Shown: piece after piece, positions 1 through 12,425 of the stretch | How positions within the stretch are numbered: the first letter of the stretch is position 1 | Layout of the letters: each line of letters opens with the position of its first letter | From: Capra hircus | Lineage: Eukaryota > Chordata > Mammalia > Artiodactyla > Bovidae | Direction: 5' to 3' | Assembly (NCBI RefSeq): GCF_001704415.2 | Contig: NC_030811.1 | Coordinates: forward strand, 5,242,501-5,306,500 | DNA: 64,000 bases | The notes under the pieces: model-generated | What the model was told of the DNA's origin: nothing | The model's database searches: none | The model's input: only the letters and a program-made list of their open reading frames with translations | Position numbers and translations under genes: made by a program

Positions 1-2294
1 TCCTGAGTAGGCGAGGGTGAGCAGGAGAACAGACATTAAACTGTTCTGTGCTGAGAACAGAAGATAGCATGTTAGTCTGAAGGTTTTTTATTCCATCAGA
101 GGACGTATGAGAGTTAGCACTTTGAAACTTTATAAGCCTTTTCACTGTTAATAGGAAAAAATGCAAAAATTATACATCAGAGAAGATGATGAGTTATTCG
201 ACTCTCTAAATTTCTGAAATTATTTACACCCCCTAAGGGTTTCTTAAGTTCTTATCATGGACCATCATCAGAATTATGTGGTAGCTTTTTTAAAAATTCC
301 TTTACTTAAAATTCCTTTAAGGTTTCTTCACTCAACCGTAGACATACTGAATCAGAGTATCTGGAGATGGTGCTTGTAGCTTTAGCGAACACCATGGGTG
401 ATTCTTTTGTATATTGCTGTTTGAGAACCTTTGTCCATAGAGTAGGCATAGAGCCTCAATTTAGCCTAATTGCTTGTTGAGTGTGGGTGATCGCGAAATT
501 GAATATGAAGTCTACATGAATTTAAACACAGTTCTTCAAAGGTGCTTTGTTGGATACTTTGGAAATGGTTGAGAAGCATTGTTGAGATCAAAGAAGAGAC
601 TGTGATGACTTGCGTGCTCAGCGTCTGTGAGCACTGTTTCTCTGTCATGAGGGTTCTTAACTTTTTTATGTCGTGGACTTTCTGACATTCCAGTAAAGCC
701 TTTGAACTCCTCAGAATATTTTAATGCCAAACCAAAAACATAATATTACAGAGGAGATCAATTATGTTTGAAATACAGTTATTTAAATGTAAAAGTTACA
801 GTATGTGTGCTTCTCTAATGCATGAGTAAATTTGGCAATAGGTCTAATAGCTACCATAACTTCAAAAGAATGATGTGATGAACCTAAATGACCAGTTGGG
901 TTTGTGCAACAACTTTTGCCATGAAAGTAACAAGTTCTGTTTTTGAAAAGTCACAGTACTGTTGATAATACTGTAGTTTGCTGCCTGTAGTCAAAATAGA
1001 AGGAAATGGTAAATTTAATTCTGCACTTTAAAATACAGACCTGAGAGTTGGAACCCCTGCTCCTTCAGCATTAAGTCTCTACCACTTAGACGCACTGATG
1101 TGTTAGTCAGCCGGTGAGTTGTTAGTGCTTCTGCTGAGGTTTTTGGAGAGGTGGAGACGGTGATCCCTCCTTCATGTCGTGGCGGAAACTGACTGAGGGT
1201 GATGGACAGTGAGCGCTCTGTGGACTGAGAGACCGTTCCACACCAGGCTGTAGTGGGGCCAGGGGGCAACCGATGAGTCAAAAAGCTGAGTAAAAAATTA
1301 AAAAGCATATGTTCCAAATTCTGATTAGACGTTAATTATAATGTTAGACATAATTATCTACTTAGACATTAATTATAATGTTCGATAAATAATTTGAAAG
1401 ATACACACTGAAGCATTTGGTAACTGTAGATGCAGTGTTTTCATTCAAAGCAGCAATGTTTCTGAAGCTTTTAACTAGAATAAGTAACATTTTGCCAGAT
1501 ATCTGTAACCATATAGACTTTTTCTTAGTCAGTGACCAGTGTTTGATTTGCTCTAACCTTTAGACATAAGGATATATGAAGGTTCTTAATTGAGATACAT
1601 CTTTTGTTTTATATAAAGATCAGAATATACAGTTTGATTGTGTAAATTCTAAGAAAACTATGCCTTCATTATTTTCTAAAAGATTTGAATGAATTTTAAT
1701 GTGTAATGAGGCGCATAACCGAGTGGACCCTGGAAGAGCCTCACAGGCGCTGCAGCCACACTAGGCACTGCGGGGAAGTTAATCTCTCTGGAGCTTCCCT
1801 TTCATCAGAGGCAAAACGAGTAGGAAGCATTCACATTCCACAGAGTCATGTAGTAGCTGCTGCTGCTGCTAAGTCACTTCAGCCGTGTCCGGCTCTGTGC
1901 GACCCCGTAGACCGCAGCCCACCAGGCTCCCCCATCCCTGGAATTCTCCAGGCAAGAACACTGGAGTGGGTTGCCATTTCCGTCTCCAATGCATGAAAGT
2001 GAAAAGTGATAGTGAAGTCGCTCAGTCATGCCTGACTCTTAGCGACCCCATGGCCTGCAGCCCACCAGGCTCCTCAGTCCATGGGATTCTCCAGGCAAGA
2101 GTACTGGAGTGGGGTGCCATTGCCTTCTCTGTCGTGTAGTAGGTTGGGGCAGAAAAATAGAGGGCCTGAGTCCGTGTTTTTGACAAGAGACACATTGCTA
2201 TTACTGCCCCTTCCCTGGAAGAGAAAACAGTTCAGGATGTAAAGATGACGTTAGTTGCAGACATTTCTTTGATGCTCAGTTATTCTTTCTACAG
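1..2294 (+). other. KMT2C: KMT2C intron (partial), no exon seen
   Basis: This is AT-rich intron sequence ending in a TTTCTACAG acceptor. The only recognisable insertion is a reverse Bov-A2 SINE at about 1855-2139. Short open frames on both strands show no family resemblance, so I treat them as chance. Confidence 0.8.
1855..2139 (-). mobile_element. Bov-A2 SINE (dimer)
   Basis: Two Bov-A monomers lie head to tail in reverse orientation. Each contains the phrase CAGCCCACCAGGCTCC followed by CTCCAGGCAAGA and an 'actggagtggg' block. Bov-A units derive from the BovB LINE 3' end and are ruminant specific. The element is nonautonomous and has no function of its own that I can see. Confidence 0.9.
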
Positions 2295-2373
2295 GTTCCC
2301 CTTCATGGGCCAGTCAGTGGCCGGGGCACAGAGCGGGGACGGCCAGACCCTCCTGCCACAGGCAGCTGCTCAG
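2295..2373 (+). CDS. KMT2C: KMT2C coding exon 1 of 21 in window
   Basis: The 79-nt exon is bordered by CTACAG and GTATTG. It enters with the last base of a split codon and then reads FPFMGQSVAGAQSGDG onward to a terminal CAG (tail residues 1-26). It is part of the long disordered region before the coiled coil. The end phase is 0 and fits the next exon. Short length and low conservation make this one of the less certain exons, although the FPFMGQ motif matches the recalled human protein. Confidence 0.85.
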
Positions 2374-3865
2374 GTATTGCCGCCTGTCGCCAGTCACTCT
2401 CGAACTCCAGTGCCTTTCCTGTGTGTCTCACTAGTCTTTACAGCGAGGCCGCTTCTAGGAAACAGTAGAAGTCCTAGAACACTGCCCCAGTGTGTTACCG
2501 GCTCGGCAGAAATAAGACGTTTTTTTTAAGGGCAAGACAAGGTTAAAACGTTGGCAGTTTCTGAAAAGGATCTGTATGTTTAAGGGTAGAAGGTCACTTG
2601 GAGGGAAGCCAGGTGCTTAGGGTCTTAGGGTTTGATTTCATTTACTTTTAACTCCACGGAGACGTTTTTCACATCCAGCATTTTAGAATTCAGTCATTAC
2701 ATTTAAGTGTGAAACTGCTACAAATTGCAGAAAATAATGATTATAGTCATTTTATTTAGATACAGTCACGTGCTACAATTTATTCCTAGGAATAATTTAA
2801 TTTTGAAGTACTTAACACTCACAATAATCAGCGTTAAGTGTAAATATTCAGTGTCAAGTGATGTCCAGGAAAGTTAGAACTACACTTTATATTGTGTTTT
2901 AAGTTTTTCTTTTCACCAAGTTCTGCCTAGGAAAAAAAAGAGAGAAAGCTACCTACTTTCTACATGTCTTTTGGGCACTTTGTTTTTGCTCTGCTTTAGA
3001 TTTATTATGCTGATAATTATATTTTCATTAAAAAAGAGCCATCTGACATTGTTGAAAAAACATAGGCTTCATAGCTGAGTTTAATCTGATTTCACTGTGA
3101 GTTTATTGGGACTTTGGGCAAACTTTTTGGCCTCCGTTTTCTGATCTGTCGACTGTTACACCACCTGCTTTGCAGGATTTTATGGTTTACATGTAGTGCA
3201 TTCTGGGTGCTGATCCTATTTGTCGTTGTTACTGTGTCTGCAGCTCGTGTCAGCAGAATTTGTGAGAACTCATTAAATGCTTTTTCAGTGTTAATTTTAT
3301 TTATCAGATTGTTACCAGGGAATTGTGAGATGATAACTATTTATTCAGTCTCCCTGGAAAAAATAAGACATTCAGTTAGAAAATGAGAGTAATATTTAAA
3401 TTAGTGTATATATGTTTTATTATTTGTGCCTGTTAGAGATACTGGTTCTTGTTTATAAATAACTGTGAAGTGGAATTTAGTAAATCTGGAACCCATGTTT
3501 CTATGTCTTAGTTGCTGAAGAAACCAGGTAGATTTGATCACAAAGTAGGGTTTTATGTGAATCTTCAGCTAAGTACTATTTGATTTGCCCTACTATCATA
3601 TTTTTGATGAATAACCTCTTAGTTCAAAAATAATTATTTTTCAACTGAGACCTAGCAAATAGAACAGTTCAGAGGTAGTTTAAAAGTTTCAAAAAGTAGG
3701 TTGTCACGACAAAATTCATTCTACTTTTTATCGAAACGAAAGCTTCAAAGATGTCATAAGAAATTGAAGTTTTTTCCCTTCCACTTCTTTTTCCTTTTTT
3801 TAAGTTTTTGTCCCCCTTTAACTGAAATGTGGAATAAACCTATTTGTAAATTTTACTTATTTTAG
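2374..3865 (+). other. KMT2C: KMT2C intron
   Basis: This is AT-rich unique-looking sequence. A weak MIR-like stretch (end of a MIR core) is visible around 3095-3200. I see no additional exon or RNA gene. Confidence 0.6.
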
Positions 3866-3929
3866 GATGGCAGTATAACACATCAGATTTCTAGGCCTAA
3901 TCCTCCAAATTTTGGTCCAGGCTTTGTCA
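3866..3929 (+). CDS. KMT2C: KMT2C coding exon 2 of 21
   Basis: The 64-nt exon lies between TTTTAG and a strong GTAAGT donor. It reads DGSITHQISRPNPPNFGPGF and then splits the codon of an Asn across the junction (a|at). Both the phase and the residues match the recalled human KMT2C segment that precedes the coiled coil. Confidence 0.92.
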
Positions 3930-5730
3930 GTAAGTATAAATCTAATCAGTTACGTGTTCTCTGGGGATTGCTGGCTTGCACTATATTTGTGTTCTTCTGA
4001 AATCTTGGAGTTAGTGTAGGTGTGTTAATTGAAGTCAAAGTGCCCTCAATCTTTAAACATCACTGCTACCCTATTAGGGTCCTCTTCCTCAAGGCATGTA
4101 TTTCATTGCTTTTCTTTTCTTTTTTCTGTGCATGAATACTTATGGTTAGAGATGAGTATTTTAATACAGAAAAATCATCTCCCCATTCTCTCTTCAGTGC
4201 TGCTGCAATTTTTGTATATAGACTGGGCACTTCACAATCTGTGGCGTAAAACCACTTCTTCTCTAATGACTGTCTGTGTCAGTGGCAAGGACACTAAATG
4301 GGAACAGCAAAGGGCGTGTGCTTAAAGAGGAGCCGGGTTTAGCAGCATGGTGTGAAGTCAGGGATGCAGGATGCTACCACATCCTCCTAGTTACCTTCAG
4401 GGGTCCCACGGTGCTTCAGGATAGTGTTTAAAGTTCTCCCCAAACTGAACCTTTCTGAACTCTCCAGACTGTCTAGCTAACTTTTTTTTCACCGTTATTT
4501 TTCATTTTGCTCACCTCTGCTCTCCTGGTTCCAGAAACCAGAAAGGCTTTCCTTGCGGTAGGTCTCATTCTACCAGAAGCAGAACTTCTGAAATCTTGTG
4601 AAAAAGCCTGTTCTAGAACAATGCCCTGCAAATTTAGTAGATGAGATTCAAGTTCATACACGGACGGAACTTCTGGGTTTAAGAACAAACCCAAAGTCCA
4701 ACCTTTTGAAATTCCCCTTTCATTAATGATTATAATTTGAATACATATTTGCCTTAAAAACAAGTGAACTGCTATAACCAACTGGCTTTTTCTGGCTTTA
4801 TTGTGCCCATTGACTTTGGGTGGATTCTTATTGTATGACGATATTCTGTTATCATTGATGTAATTTTTCAGCTAATGTCCTTCTTGGAATTGTATTTATT
4901 CATTTCTTTGTCTTAAAGTGAGTCAAAATGGTATATTCTGAATTTCACAACATAAGATTACTTTTTTTTTTTTCTTAACTTGGCATCAATGAAATAAAGT
5001 GCCCTCAAAGAATAAGGAATATTGCTACAAGATGAAGAGATACAACTGTTTGGGGAGATATTAATGACAGTCATACAAGTGGAAAAGATTTTACTTGGTT
5101 AATGGCTTATTTATAGAAATATAAATGACAAAATTCTTAAAAATCATCAGTTTTTTTAACTTATAGATTTCCTTTATAAAACAGACTTCATATTGGTCCT
5201 TTCTAAAACATTCTAGGTTCTTTCCCTGTTAGTTCAGGACATGTTTTCACTATTTAGAAATAGGGGAAACCTTATAAACTTTGGAAAATTAACATGGGAA
5301 ATGATGCCTGATCCATGCTCTGCACCTTGGTAGGCTGTGTCTTACTTCATCTCTTCAAAATCTGTAAAGTTGAATTAATCAAATACAAATGTAGTTTTAT
5401 TTTAGTAAATAGTGGCTTTCGGGTTAGAGAATTCAGTGATCTAGTAGATAAAAAGTATCCTATCAGATAAGTCTTCTGCTTCTCAAAGATTGGGTTTACA
5501 GTATCTATAGGTATGAGTTTAGCGTGTATCCTAAGAATATGCATTCTTTAGTTTTAAGTATTTTTCTGAAATCTTCAGTGGTTGCATTATGGTCTAATAT
5601 TTAGTATTATGTTTTCAAAATACCTATGACAAGGTCATGGTGAAACTGTTTCCTTACAAAATGGGTTTGTGTATCTTGTATTGGACTCTTTAGAAAATTA
5701 ACACAGATGAATTTTAATTTTTTTCCTCAG
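3930..5730 (+). other. KMT2C: KMT2C intron
   Basis: This AT-rich intron ends in a polypyrimidine tract and CCTCAG. The stretch at about 4160-4450 may be an old interspersed repeat, but I cannot name the family. No coding signal is seen on either strand. Confidence 0.55.
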
Positions 5731-5963
5731 ATGATTCACAACGTAAACAGTATGAAGAATGGCTTCAGGAGACCCAACAACTTCTTCAGATGCAGCAGAA
5801 ATATCTTGAAGAACAAATTGGCGCGCACAGGAAATCCAAGAAGGCCCTTTCAGCTAAGCAGCGTACCGCCAAGAAGGCTGGGCGCGAGTTCCCAGAGGAG
5901 GACGCCGAGCAGCTCAAGCACGTCACCGAGCAGCAGAGCATGGTTCAGAAGCAGCTGGAGCAG
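5731..5963 (+). CDS. KMT2C: KMT2C coding exon 3: Gln-rich coiled coil
   Basis: The 233-nt exon (tail residues 48-125) encodes a charged, Gln-rich helical stretch. It begins NDSQRKQYEEWLQETQQLL and ends at EQQSMVQKQLEQ. Heptad-like spacing of Leu, Met and Val with many Gln, Glu and Lys residues supports a coiled coil used for protein contacts. It is nearly identical to the recalled human protein, in contrast to the following exon. The borders are CCTCAG and GTAACA. Confidence 0.96.
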
Positions 5964-6734
5964 GTAACACACGGCTTGGCCAGACAGTCTGCTCTCGATT
6001 AGGCATGAATGGGTTTGGTCGGTGGGAAGATTCATGGGGTCGCAAAGAGTCAGGTACGACGGAGCGACTGGACTGGACTGCACTGAAGTGGCACACAAAA
6101 GTGTGCTGTCAGGAGTGACAGCTCTCAGACCTCTTCCTGGGGGAGTGGCTGCTACAGGCCTTGGCCCCAGAGTCACGGTCACACAGCACGCACTGCTGCA
6201 GGTGCGTCCGGCAAGCCGTGCCGTCCCAGTCCTGACTTAGAGGAGCTGTGGCTGTGCTGTGGCAGGAAACCCTGCTAAAGGTGATAGAGCTGGAGGAGTT
6301 GGGGTGCCCTCCCTGCACTGGGGGGTCGCCGTGCAGCCTTCAGCTTTCCTGGAGATAGCACGTGGGGACAGCCTCGGTTTCCTGTCAGTACTTGGAGTTG
6401 ACCTTTGCCTCGCCCTGTCTTTGGTTCCCTAGTCTCCATTGGAATTTCAGATGGAGCGTTTGAATCATTCTGGTGGGGTTTTTTTTCATACTATATTTTT
6501 ATTAGTGTTCCCTTCTCAGTATTTTGATCTTAATATACATTGACTGTAAAGGACTCATTCCTGAAATACAAGACCAGTTTGCTGTTATCTTCCATTATAG
6601 ACCTGATGGTTCTCAAAATGTTCATACTGAAATAGCAGTTATATTTACAAAGAGGTAAAACTTGAGCTTTTTATTTAAAATAAAAGAGTAATAGTGTTTA
6701 AAATGCATTAAGGGACCCTCTTAGGTATTTACTT

Positions 6735-7235
6735 GAATTAAAAACATAGGTTCACCCAAAACCTGTGTGTACACATACGGACAGCGTCTCTAAAATAGTC
6801 ACCAAAAACTGGGCCACCCCCACGTGCCCCCCGTCGCCATCCTTCAGTGGTGAATGTTTGGACAAAGCGTGGCACATTCAAATGATGAAATACTTACTCA
6901 GCAATCAAAAAGAACGGAACTGCTGAAATGCACCACAGCTGGGGTAGGCACAGCAAGAGCGTTGCGCTGAGTAAAAGAAGCTAATCCCAGAAGTTATATA
7001 TTGACTCCATTTATGGAAAATTCTTGAAATGACAGAATTACATAGTTGGACGGTGGTTTAGTGGTTGCCAGGGCCTAGAGCTGGGAGAGAAGGATTTGCC
7101 TGCAAAGGGGCAGTGGCCTGTTTCTTGATTGTGGTGATGGCCACACTGGTCTTCACCTGTGTTGAAATGCATAGGATTATACATCAGAAATGTCCATCTT
7201 GTTTTTGATTGTCAACATAAATTTTATTCTCCAAG
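6735..7235 (+). mobile_element. Old L1 3'UTR fragment
   Basis: The stretch carries typical mammalian L1 3'-untranslated phrases, such as 'ttagtggttgccagggcc' and a 'gtggtgatggccacac' block. It has no coding capacity. Edges are approximate. Confidence 0.7.
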
Positions 7236-7384
7236 TTATAGTAGAAAAGAGCAGTTTGATTGACTTGGTAAAAATCACAGAACTTTCTGCATAGGGAGCT
7301 TAGTCACATGCCCTGTCTTACCTAACCTTCTGAACAAGGGGGTATTATCACCATTTTACACAGGAAAGATTGAGGGCAGGGGGA

Positions 7385-7545
7385 AAGGGGATGACAGAGG
7401 ATGGTTGGATGGCATCATTGACTCAATAGACATGAGTTTTGAGCAAGCTCCAGGAAATGGTGAAGGACAGGGAAGCCTGGTGTGCTACAGTTCATAGGGT
7501 CCCAAAGAGTCGGACATCACTTAGCAACTGAACAACAAGAAATAA
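7385..7545 (+). mobile_element. BovB LINE 3' end fragment
   Basis: The piece resembles the BovB 3' terminus: 'ggatggcatcattgactcaa', then 'aaggacagggaagcctgg', then a 'gtcggacatcac' block before an AACAACAAG tail. It is noncoding. A similar but shorter copy lies at about 6005-6110. Confidence 0.8.
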
Positions 7546-8804
7546 AGAATCTGCTGAGTCGTTATGCAGATAGATGAGATGGCTGATGAGAGGCATTTTA
7601 TCTGCAAGCTGTTTCTGATCTGTCACTAACTCGTCGAAACCCTATGTTCTGTAGCATGCCAGGCTCACCTGTCCTTGACTGTCCCCCCGAGTTTGCTCAG
7701 ACTCACGTCCATTGAGTCAGTGATGCCATCTCCCGCAGCTCCTCTGCCGCCCCCTGGCAATTACAGTATGATCCCCTTGTTTGAAACTAGGACTCTTCCA
7801 GAGTGAGGGTTCATTCCTCTTTCAGTTTAGTTTCTGGGGCCATTTTTTACTTCAAGTAAATATGCTTTTAAGGATTCTTTTATAAATTATTTTTAGCTTT
7901 GTTATTGCCTTCTGATATATTTCTATAAATTTTTTGTGATGAGGGCCTAGTTTTTGCATATACATGGATCAAATCCTATTTAGAAATTAATGCTATACTT
8001 GGAAAATGGGACGCATCATCTGTTACATAGTTGGCAGCAATCCAGTGTCATCTCGTTAAGGTAAGCAATTAATGACCGTGTTTTTAAGAGAATTCTAAAA
8101 TGTCCTGGGAGAGGCCTGGCTCAGCGCCTTCTGTATTCCAGATCATGTTCTGGGCACTTGATGTGTGTTCATTCTCCTTCACCAAAGTCCAGTGGTGACC
8201 TTCTCAGTTCTAGTAGGAAGCAAGTCAGAAGAGAGAAGAGAACAAGTAGGAGTTTCCAGCCAGTGGGGAACAGGCCCAAACGATGTGTGCGGACAACATG
8301 CTAGTCGGCCTGGGAACCTGTTGATAATAACCTGCTGAGTCTTGCGGCCCTGCCTCCCAGCTCCCTGCGTGAGGCGGTGTGTCCTCAGGACAGGGCTTGT
8401 ATCTTTACCGAGGTCGTCCTGAGCATCTGCTCCCGGGGCCACCACGGGCCAGGAAAGAGCTTGCTAACACAAGTCAGCCGTGGTGTTAGGAGCCTAGTAG
8501 GAAGTGTTCAAAATACCACCCCAGAGTGTCTCCATATTTCAGAAATTATACCCATTTAATTTCAAGGAGTTTTACCAATCTAGGCTTTTTAACATGGATG
8601 GGAGGGTATGGTATGTGTACTACTAATTCATCTTTTTTTTTTAACATGTTATACAGTTTTGTATACTTAAATCTTAACATTTAAATGGTTAAAGTTTGAG
8701 TTAAATCTCATAGTCTAACCTTATGTATTAATGTAACCTCTAAGACATCACAATTAGCTGATTCCTGTATAACCTTTGTTTATGGTTTTGGGTTTGTTGT
8801 TTTT

Positions 8805-8920
8805 TTTGTCCACGGCACACAGTTTGTGGGACTTCAGTTCCCCAGTGAGGGTTTGAACTCCGGCCACAGCAGTGAAAAGTGTAGAGTCCTAACCTCTGGA
8901 CTGATGGGGAATCCCCTATT
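8805..8920 (-). mobile_element. CHR-type tRNA-derived SINE
   Basis: In reverse orientation it shows the 'ccccagtgagggtttgaact' B-box-like segment and ends in 'ggggaatcccc', typical of the CHR SINE family of whales, hippos and ruminants. Edges are approximate. Confidence 0.65.
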
Positions 8921-9236
8921 TGTCTTTTTTAAAATACTTTAAAAAGTTTATGACTTTCAGAGTAAGATTTTCTTAATATTATTATCAAAAAATGTTTTTC
9001 AAATTTGTTTTTGGTATTTCATATTTAGAAACATCTTATTATTGAAAAGATTGGCAGTTTTTAGTTGATGAGTTTTTTGGAGGGGTGTGATGTTTGCCAT
9101 CACCTAATAAGTGAGATAATTTTGCCTCTACAAGATCTAATTGCCTTCTGTGTAACCTGCACCTTTATCATCAGCCAGTGTCGTGTGAAGCCTGTAGTAC
9201 ATATATAATGAGCAAGACTTACTTCTCCGATTCCAG

Positions 9237-10934
9237 ATTCGTAAACAACAGAAAGAGCATGCCGAGTTGATTGAAGATTACCGGATTAAGCAGCAGCAGC
9301 AGCAGCAATGTGCAATGGCCCCCCCGCCTGCCGTTCTGCCTGGTGTCCAGCCCCAGCCGCCCCTGGTTCCGGGTGCCCCGCCGCCTGCCATGAGCCAGCC
9401 CAGCTTCCCAATGGTACCCCCACAGCTGCAGCACCCTGCAGTCATGCCTGGCCACAGCAGCCCGGCCAGAATGCCCAGCGTACCTGGGTGGCAACCTCCC
9501 AGTGTTCCTCCTCACCTCCCTCTCAACCCTCCTAGGATTCAGCCTCCGGTTGCACAGTTACCAATAAAAACTTGCACACCAGCCCCAGGGGCCGTGTCAA
9601 ATGCAAATCCTCAGAGTGGACCGCCACCTCGGGTGGAATTCGACGACAATAACCCATTTAGTGAAAGTTTTCAAGAACGAGAACGTAAGGAGCGTCTCCG
9701 GGAACAGCAGGAGAGACAGCGGATCCAGCTCATGCAGGAAGTCGACAGACAGAGAGCTCTGCAGCAGCGGCTGGAGCTGGAGCAGCATGGCCTGATGGGC
9801 TCGGAGCTGAGCAGCCGGCCGCCCGCGCCCCAGCTCTCGTTCTTCGGCTCGGACCTTCCCCGCGACTTCGTGCCGCCCCCACGGCCCCTCCCACCATCTC
9901 CGCAGCACCAGATGGGGCAGGCGGTGCAGCCCCAGGGTATGCAGCAGGCGCCTCTCAGCTCACCCCCAGCCCCAGGTTTCCTGCAGACCAATGAGCGGAG
10001 GCAGACAGGACCGCCCTCCTTTGTTCCCGAGTCGCCCTCTGTTCCAGGGGGAGGCCCAAGTTTCCACCCCGTGAAGCAGGTCCACGGAGGTCTTCCTGGG
10101 CCTGGTTTCCAGCTGTCCCCCGCGAGGCCGCCATTCACACCTGCTCTCCCCGCGGCGCCCCCCGCAGCCAGCAGCGGTCTCCCTGGCGGCCAGGACCCAG
10201 CCGTCACCCAAGGGCAGAGCTACCCGGGCTCAGCACAGTCGCTCATCCAGCTATATTCTGACATAATCCCGGAAGAGAAAGGGAAAAAGAAGAGGACCCG
10301 GAAGAAGAAGAAGGACGAAGACATGGAGTCAGCCAAGGCGCCATCCACCCCCCACTCGGACATCACTGCCCCGCCGACCCCAAACATCCCCGAAACTACC
10401 TCTACGCCCGCTGTGCCCATGCCTAGTGAGCCCTCGCCGCTGGCGGGACCCGAGGCGGTGGAGCCCGCGGGCCCGTCCCCACCTGGCACGGCAGCAGGCC
10501 CGCTGTGTGCTGAGCCAGAGGCCCAGCTACCTGGCAGGGACTTCGCACAGGGAACCCCAGATCAGCAGACCTATGCAGAGTCGGAGACGGAGAAGCTCTC
10601 TGTGGAGATCCCTGCCGCCACCCAAGAGGCGAAACTGGAGACCCCCGAGCCGGAGCAGGGCCCGGGCCGGGGGGGACCTGAAGCCGAGCAGCTCGCCGGG
10701 GACCAAGCTGAAGAGCAGGCCACAGCCGCCACCGCCTGCCCCGCGCACAGCCCTCCCCGACCCGCCGGGGCTCCAGCTACCAAAGGGGACTCGGGCAATG
10801 AGCTTCTGAAGCACCTGCTGAAAAATAAAAAGGCATCTTCCCTTTTAAATCAGAAACCTGAAGGTGGTTTTTGTTCAGAAGACGATTCTACAAAGGACAG
10901 CAAACTGGTCGAGAGGCAGAACCCAGCCGAGGTG
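9237..10934 (+). CDS. KMT2C: KMT2C large exon 4: polyQ, Pro-rich linker, LXXLL box
   Basis: The 1698-nt exon (tail residues 126-691) starts IRKQQKEHAELIEDYRIK, finishing the coiled coil, then a six-Gln tract (9291-9308). A Pro/Gln-rich disordered stretch follows. Then come the conserved FDDNNPFSESFQERERKERL helix, a lysine-rich patch after SDIIPEEKG (about 10260-10315), and an LKHLL nuclear-receptor-box motif (10806-10820). It ends at a GTAAGT donor. A donor three bases upstream (GAG|GTG) is possible and would drop one Val. The Pro- and Ala-rich middle differs strongly from recalled human KMT2C, while the flanks are conserved. If the intron were retained, the frame would stop at about 11045. 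Confidence 0.96.
9291..9308 (+). repeat. KMT2C: Coding CAG repeat (polyQ)
   Basis: Five CAG codons and one CAA encode six glutamines directly after the Lys that ends the coiled coil. Recalled human KMT2C has about four at this spot. The tract is short and well below disease-type expansions. Confidence 0.9.
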
Positions 10935-12349
10935 GTAAGTATGGCCCAGGAAAGCCACGGTGTCCTTTGCCCTCTTACTTCACGTTATGGTTACAGCAGA
11001 TTAGTGCCAGCCTTGTATAACCTTTTTATTCCGGAGGAGAGTTAACATGAACCTCATGTTTTGATTTATACCCATAAATTATTATCAAGCAGTAATTTAT
11101 TATGTTTTTCAAAAATCAGAGATCTGTCGGGTAGTGCCTTTCATACCTAACATGTTCCCATCAGCTGATTATTACCACGTTGGGTGGCTCAAACTCAAGC
11201 AGAGAAGTAAGTGTCTGTGTGTCCTAATTGCAGATTGCCTGCAGTTTCCATTAACCTCTTCGCAATAACAGAAAGTAGCTCACGCACCTCTGTAATGCAT
11301 ACTGGGGATCCATTCTGTTTCAGAGTGTTAATACTTCATGTCATACACACACGGTCTTAACGTGTAGATGTTATTTTACCTTTGTGGTTTTCCATGTGTT
11401 AATATTTTTCCATTTTCAAGTTACGGAACACTGGATTTGCTTCATCTGTGTGCAGAATTCCTTGTAAATATTCCTCTACAAGATTCCATCTCCTGCATTC
11501 CAGTGAATTTCCCTGAGATATTTCCCACAGCAGGTTTTTTCGGTCGTAGGAGTTTATCTACTTGTCTTATCTTTCAAAAGCTGCAGTGCCATGCTGCTGT
11601 TTTCATAAATTCCCTACAGAGCTTCTCAAATTAGATCTTCCTTTTTTAACTGAGTGGACTGGGGACTTTGGTTGTCCACGCATGCAGTTGTGCGTGGAAC
11701 CTTTGCTTCTGCAAGCCTTGGCTTGCTCTGTTTCCTCTGTCTGACTCAGTAGAGACTGCGTGCCGATTTCCAGAGATTCAGACATGAGTTTTGTGGATTT
11801 GGTGCTGGTGAGGCTTTCAGTTGTCCTTGCCGTCGGCCCAGAGGCAGCTCTGTGGCCACTCAGTCTGTCGCTTCCTCTGCCCCTGGGAATCCTGGGCGCC
11901 TTGCAGCCCCTGAGGGTCTTAGAGAATTCACATCTGGCCAGTGTCTCTGTCTTTCAAAACTCAGTTCTAGAATCATGTTCCCCAGATACTGTCTCAGCCC
12001 AGCCAGCGAGTGAGTGCCCATGTGCTCACGTGCAGTGTCTCTAGTACCTCTGGACGCAGGTGGCTCCTGAAAGGTGTAGACTGCACCCGAGCCCCCTTCT
12101 GTCCTCCGTACCTGACACAGTGCTCACCACAGAGGCGGTACTCGGTGAACTGAAGTTTGTCCTAACACCGCCAGCAATTAATACGTAAAAAATGCTGCTG
12201 CTGAGTGTTGCGATGGAACAAGGGCGAGGTCAGCTCGTGTATATGTGTATAAATATCTGGACTGTGTCATGTGTTTGTCCGTCTGGGAGGCAGCAGGGAG
12301 CAGGGCCCTAGGTTACCAGGGTGATGCCTTCTTAACCACATTCCAGGGG

Positions 12350-12425
12350 TTACACTGTGCTGAGCACTTGCCCTGAGATAACACAGGCATAGTTATTACT
12401 CCCATTTTACAGACGGTGAAATCTA
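12350..12425 (+). mobile_element. MIR SINE fragment
   Basis: The phrases 'gctgagcacttgccc' and 'ttattactcccattttacag' are characteristic of the MIR core and tail. A second MIR-like core, 'ctcctgtaaaacaggacc' followed by a 'ttgtcacaaggatgaaa' block, lies at about 12630-12710. Both are ancient, diverged copies with approximate edges. Confidence 0.6.

Larger units (their letters stand above)
5964..9236 (+). other. KMT2C: KMT2C intron with old L1 and BovB pieces
   Basis: The intron holds a short BovB 3' end at about 6005-6110, an L1 3'UTR at about 6735-7235, a MIR-like core near 7305-7375, a BovB 3' end at about 7385-7545, a reverse BovB scrap near 7655-7740, and a reverse CHR-type SINE near 8805-8920. 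The remainder is unique AT-rich DNA. No exon is seen. Confidence 0.7.
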
